Below, one piece after another: positions 32,734 through 34,922 of a DNA stretch of 34,922 nucleotides (within the stretch, counting starts at the first letter, position 1; each line of letters starts with the position of its first letter). The notes below the pieces were generated by a model. It was given only the letters and a program-made list of their open reading frames with translations, was not told the origin of the DNA and ran no database searches. The translations under genes were made by a program, and so were the position numbers. The stretch is from Thermoplasmata archaeon (lineage in GTDB: Archaea > Thermoplasmatota > Thermoplasmata > Lutacidiplasmatales > UBA184): assembly GCA_021827405.1 (NCBI GenBank), contig JAKAVY010000017.1:1-34922 (forward strand), read 5' to 3'.

Positions 32734-33813
32734 TCACCGGGGCGCCGGGGCGGCCGTTGGGACCGGGGTCTGGGAGGCCGGACCGACCGCGTCGGCTGGG
32801 CCCGAGCCCTTTCTGGCCCGGGGAAGTCCCACGAGCTGGGCAAAGCTTCGCAGGGACCTACGGGAGCGCGCCGGGGAGAGGCCTCCGAAATCAAAGATGC
32901 CGAGCAGGTCCGTGATCCCGGTAGCCTCGATCTGCAAAAGCCTGCCCCGGATCTCCTCGGGTGTCCCGACCAAGGCGAGGCTCCGTTCGATCAAGCCCTC
33001 GGCGCTCGAGCCCTCCGGGTCCTTCCCCGCCCGGGCCGCATAATGGGTGCTTTGCGTGGAGAGGCGTTCGCCGAGATAGGTCCTCAGGGCCTCCACCCCC
33101 GGCTTCGGGTCCTCCCCGACGAAAACGTGAAACGCCGCCGCCACCCGGACCTCGAGCCCTGGGGGAAGGGCACCGCGGAAGAGGTCGACCCGGTCCTTGA
33201 GCTCGGAGAGACCGGACATGGAAGCGTAAGGGATCATGGCCACAGACAGACCTCTCCGGGCCACAAAGGGGAGGGCTTCCCGGCTCTGGACGGCCATCCA
33301 AAGGGGGGGGTGAGGCTTCTGGACCGGGTGGATATTGAGCCGGACCGACCCGCCCAGGGCACCCGGGGCGGGGAGCGGGTCCCCCCGGAGCGCCGAAAGG
33401 AGCTCGGGGAACCGTTCATCAAAGGCCTGCCTGCGTCGCTCCAGGTCCTCCCCGTACCCCTGGAACTCCAGGGGGATGTACCCGCTCCCGAGGCCGATCT
33501 CCAAGCGCCCTCCCGAGAGCCGATCCACGGTCAGGAGGGCTTCGGCCAGTTCCCGAGGCCGATGCAAGGGAAGGACCGCGACCAAGACCCCGAGCCGCAG
33601 CCTTCGGGTCTCCCGGGAGGCCGCTCCCAGGAAGACCGGAGGGGCCGGGAGGACCCCGCCAGGGTGGAAGTGGTGCTCGGCCACCCAGAAAGTCTCCAGG
33701 CCGTCCCGGTCCGCCTCCCGGGCCAACGCGAGGGCTTCCTCGTACCGGTCGCCTCCTCTTGCCGCCCGACGGCTGGGGTCGTCATCCAAGACGGAGAAGA
33801 TGGAGAAGCGCAT
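32734..33813 (-). CDS. LLM-class flavin-dependent oxidoreductase
   Basis: Bacterial luciferase-like monooxygenase, 359 aa. The barrel segments are clear: MRFSIFSVLDDD, TFWVAEHHFHPGGVLPAPPVFLGAA (first flavin-site His pair), RRLRLGVLVAVLPLHRPRELAEALLTVDRLSGGRLEIGLGSGY (the family's most conserved segment, split by me at residues), QKPHPPLWMAVQSREALPFVARRG, and a C-terminal LVGTPEEIRGRLLQIEATGITDLLGIFDFGGLS. The last 25 residues are Pro/Ala-rich. The cofactor may be FMN or F420; archaeal context makes F420 possible. The ATG at 33813 is 26 nt after the TATA-like cacgtatagc. It is convergent with the dienelactone hydrolase-like gene and divergent from the fusion gene. Confidence 0.92.
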   Translation of the reverse strand: MRFSIFSVLDDDPSRRAARGGDRYEEALALAREADRDGLETFWVAEHHFHPGGVLPAPPVFLGAASRETRRLRLGVLVAVLPLHRPRELAEALLTVDRLSGGRLEIGLGSGYIPLEFQGYGEDLERRRQAFDERFPELLSALRGDPLPAPGALGGSVRLNIHPVQKPHPPLWMAVQSREALPFVARRGLSVAMIPYASMSGLSELKDRVDLFRGALPPGLEVRVAAAFHVFVGEDPKPGVEALRTYLGERLSTQSTHYAARAGKDPEGSSAEGLIERSLALVGTPEEIRGRLLQIEATGITDLLGIFDFGGLSPARSRRSLRSFAQLVGLPRARKGSGPADAVGPASQTPVPTAAPAPR

Positions 33814-33835
33814 GCGGGCTTGGACGTGGGCGAGG

Positions 33836-33843
33836 CTATACGT
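33836..33843 (-). promoter_or_regulatory. TATA-like box of LLM oxidoreductase gene
   Basis: acgtatag on the minus strand, centred about 26 nt before the ATG at 33813. Confidence 0.5.
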
Positions 33844-33906
33844 GGTTTGCCCTGGGGGAACCCTCCCGAGGGGACCTTCCTTGCCGTTCGGGGGCCCGCT
33901 CGGTCT

Positions 33907-33913
33907 CAAATAG
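33907..33913 (+). promoter_or_regulatory. TATA-like box of swivel/Nudix fusion gene
   Basis: caaatag centred 26 nt before the ATG at 33936, in GC-rich surroundings. It implies a leaderless transcript and fixes the start of the fusion protein. Confidence 0.55.
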
Positions 33914-33935
33914 GCCCCTCCGCGTGCGGACTCCC

Positions 33936-34757
33936 ATGCAGCTCCAGGGGAGGAAGGTGTATGCCGGGAAGGCCAGCGGGCCGGTGGCCAAGAGCACGAT
34001 CCCGCTCTCCTTCCTGGGGGAGATCGACCCCCTCACGGGTCGCGTGGACAACGCGTCCAGTGAGCTGAACGGGAGGACGTTGGGGGGTGCGGTCCTGGCC
34101 TTCCCGGAGGCTCGAGGGAGCACGGTGGGCCCCTACGTCATCTACGGGGCCGGGAAGCGCGGCGTGGGCCCGGTGGCGATCGTGGTGGAACGGGCGGATG
34201 CCATTGTCGTGAGTGCGGCGGTCATCGCGAGGATCCCTTGCGTGGAAGGGGTGGACATGGACCTGCTGGTGGATGGGGAGACCGTGCATGTGGACGGAGA
34301 GAAGGGAACGGTGGAGCTTCCCGGGGTGAAGGAGAGCCCGGTGGTCACGGCCTTTCTTAAGCGGGAGGACGGAAAGGTGCTGCTACTCAAGCGCTCCCAA
34401 AAGGTGGGATCTTTCCAGGGCCGGTGGGCGGGGGTGAGCGGCTACCTGGAGACGCCACAGCCGTCGGAGCAGGCGTTCCGGGAGATCGAGGAGGAGACGG
34501 GCCTGGGACGCCAGGATGTCCGGTTGGAACGGGCGGGCCCCACCCTCTTCGCTCGGAGAGGAGGGGAGGTCTTCGTGGTGCACCCCTTCCTGTTCCGGAC
34601 GAGCAGGGACAAGGTTCGGATCGATTGGGAGCACACGGAATACGAGTGGGTCGACCCGGCCGAGATCTCTCGCCGGGAGACTGTTCCCAAGCTGGACCGG
34701 GCGTGGCGTTCGGTGGCCCCGGGAGAAGCCGGAGGTGAGACCGACCCCCCCGCATGA
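33936..34757 (+). CDS. Fusion: aconitase-X swivel domain (phosphomevalonate dehydratase small subunit) + Nudix hydrolase
   Basis: A 273-aa protein with two domains. Residues 1-125 match the aconitase-X small subunit (DUF126): GRKVYAGKASGPVAKS, PLSFLGEIDPLTGRV, LAFPEARGSTVGPYVIYGAG, AIVVERADAIVVSAAVIARIP. In archaea this subunit pairs with a large subunit to dehydrate 5-phosphomevalonate in the modified mevalonate pathway; the conserved Ser in the GSTVG loop (61-65) is present. Residues about 136-270 are a Nudix domain: VTAFLKREDGKVLLLKRS, GRWAGVSGYLE, then the catalytic core REIEEETGL (172-180). The box is one residue shorter than the consensus between its Gly and REU core, and the Glu normally seven after Gly is Gln165. 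The frame is continuous with no sign of frameshift. The large subunit is not in the window. A tRNA gene follows. Confidence 0.9.
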   Translation: MQLQGRKVYAGKASGPVAKSTIPLSFLGEIDPLTGRVDNASSELNGRTLGGAVLAFPEARGSTVGPYVIYGAGKRGVGPVAIVVERADAIVVSAAVIARIPCVEGVDMDLLVDGETVHVDGEKGTVELPGVKESPVVTAFLKREDGKVLLLKRSQKVGSFQGRWAGVSGYLETPQPSEQAFREIEEETGLGRQDVRLERAGPTLFARRGGEVFVVHPFLFRTSRDKVRIDWEHTEYEWVDPAEISRRETVPKLDRAWRSVAPGEAGGETDPPA

Positions 34758-34799
34758 GGGGAGAGGCGCAAGGATAGACCGCCCCTTCGGATCGGGCAC

Positions 34800-34871
34800 G
34801 GGCGCGTAGTTCAGCGGAAGAATGCCTGATTTGCAATCAGGAGGTCTCGGGTTCAAATCCCGACGCGTCCA
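34800..34871 (+). tRNA. tRNA-Ala (anticodon TGC)
   Basis: Full cloverleaf. The acceptor gggcgcg/cgcgtcc contains the G3-U70 wobble pair that specifies alanine. The anticodon stem cctga/tcagg surrounds loop tttgcaa, giving TGC (reads GCA). The T arm is tcggg-ttcaaat-cccga and the discriminator is A. CCA is not encoded and no intron is seen. A weak A/T box (aggatag) lies about 25 nt upstream. Confidence 0.97.
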
Positions 34872-34883
34872 TCCCCCATGGAG

Positions 34884-34893
34884 TACAAATACC
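34884..34893 (+). promoter_or_regulatory. TATA-like box for a gene beyond the window
   Basis: tacaaatacc shortly after tRNA-Ala, the same octamer (acaaatac) as at the peroxiredoxin promoter. A transcription start would fall near 34914, so a gene is probably just past the right edge. A ggcccc/ggggcc hairpin at 34901-34920 lies in between and could instead end the tRNA transcript. Confidence 0.35.
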
Positions 34894-34922
34894 CAAAATG
34901 GGCCCCCGCCCTTCGGGGCCTC

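Noticed and set aside
34800-34871. tRNA read as tRNA-Cys because of the gca in the anticodon loop
   Set aside because: The 7-base loop tttgcaa with stem cctga/tcagg gives TGC, and the acceptor has the G3-U70 pair of tRNA-Ala.
1-34922. CRISPR arrays, insertion sequences, prophage or attachment sites
   Set aside because: No regularly spaced direct repeats, transposase, integrase or phage structural frames were seen; both tRNA genes lack a nearby integrase or duplicated end.

Overview
The window reads as GC-rich archaeal chromosome, most likely a Thermoplasmatota-like lineage, though the exact lineage is inferred. Archaeal markers are ABCE1/Rli1 with its N-terminal ferredoxin-like Fe-S domain, the large subunit of replication factor C ending in a PCNA-binding motif, an MptA-type GTP cyclohydrolase, a prolyl iminopeptidase of the tricorn-factor F1 type, an Lhr-type helicase and an aconitase-X small subunit (phosphomevalonate dehydratase type). 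Neither tRNA gene encodes CCA. Many genes have an A/T-rich TATA-like box centred 25-28 nt before the start codon, so they are probably leaderless. Several genes with a bacterial flavour (uvrB, fhs, hutU, arsC) sit among them. Because of the high GC, long open frames appear antisense to many real genes; these are treated as shadows.

Layout. 1-5.5 kb: an Lhr helicase (-, its C-terminus runs off the left edge), then larE-uvrB (+, overlapping by 4 nt). 5.5-10.3 kb: short metabolic and stress genes on both strands (Cys/His coiled-coil protein, aldo/keto reductase, beta-rich unknown protein, cyclophilin, helical unknown protein, BCP/PrxQ peroxiredoxin, membrane PH-like protein, GNAT). They surround a roughly 470 bp gene-free stretch at 6616-7085 with strong hairpins. 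10.3-15.2 kb: an mptA-rli1 operon (-), divergent from a MIP18/DUF59 Fe-S assembly protein (+), followed by fhs. 15.4-17.5 kb: an arsenic module with an HxlR-type regulator divergent from arsC-acr3. 17.7-19.4 kb: rfcL (-). 19.6-23.8 kb: MFS transporter, tRNA-Thr, prolyl iminopeptidase and a lone urocanase. 24-29 kb: M29-like peptidase plus aminotransferase (-), GNAT-Nudix (+), and Nudix-MFS (-). 29.3-34.9 kb: acyl-CoA ligase-PIN protein, dienelactone-hydrolase-like protein, LLM flavin oxidoreductase (-), a fusion of an aconitase-X swivel domain with a Nudix hydrolase, and tRNA-Ala.

How the genes may work together. Rli1 carries two Fe-S clusters and lies across a divergent promoter from a MIP18-like Fe-S targeting factor. 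ArsC would reduce arsenate and Acr3 would export arsenite, under a cysteine-bearing HxlR regulator instead of ArsR. Fhs charges tetrahydrofolate with formate; MptA starts archaeal pterin synthesis. The most unusual gene is the aconitase-X swivel/Nudix fusion at 33936-34757, which ties a likely step of the archaeal mevalonate pathway to a diphosphate hydrolase fold. Other oddities are an insert in RfcL resembling a glycoside hydrolase family 42 segment, an altered nucleotide loop in Fhs, and the structured gene-free region at 6.6-7.1 kb.
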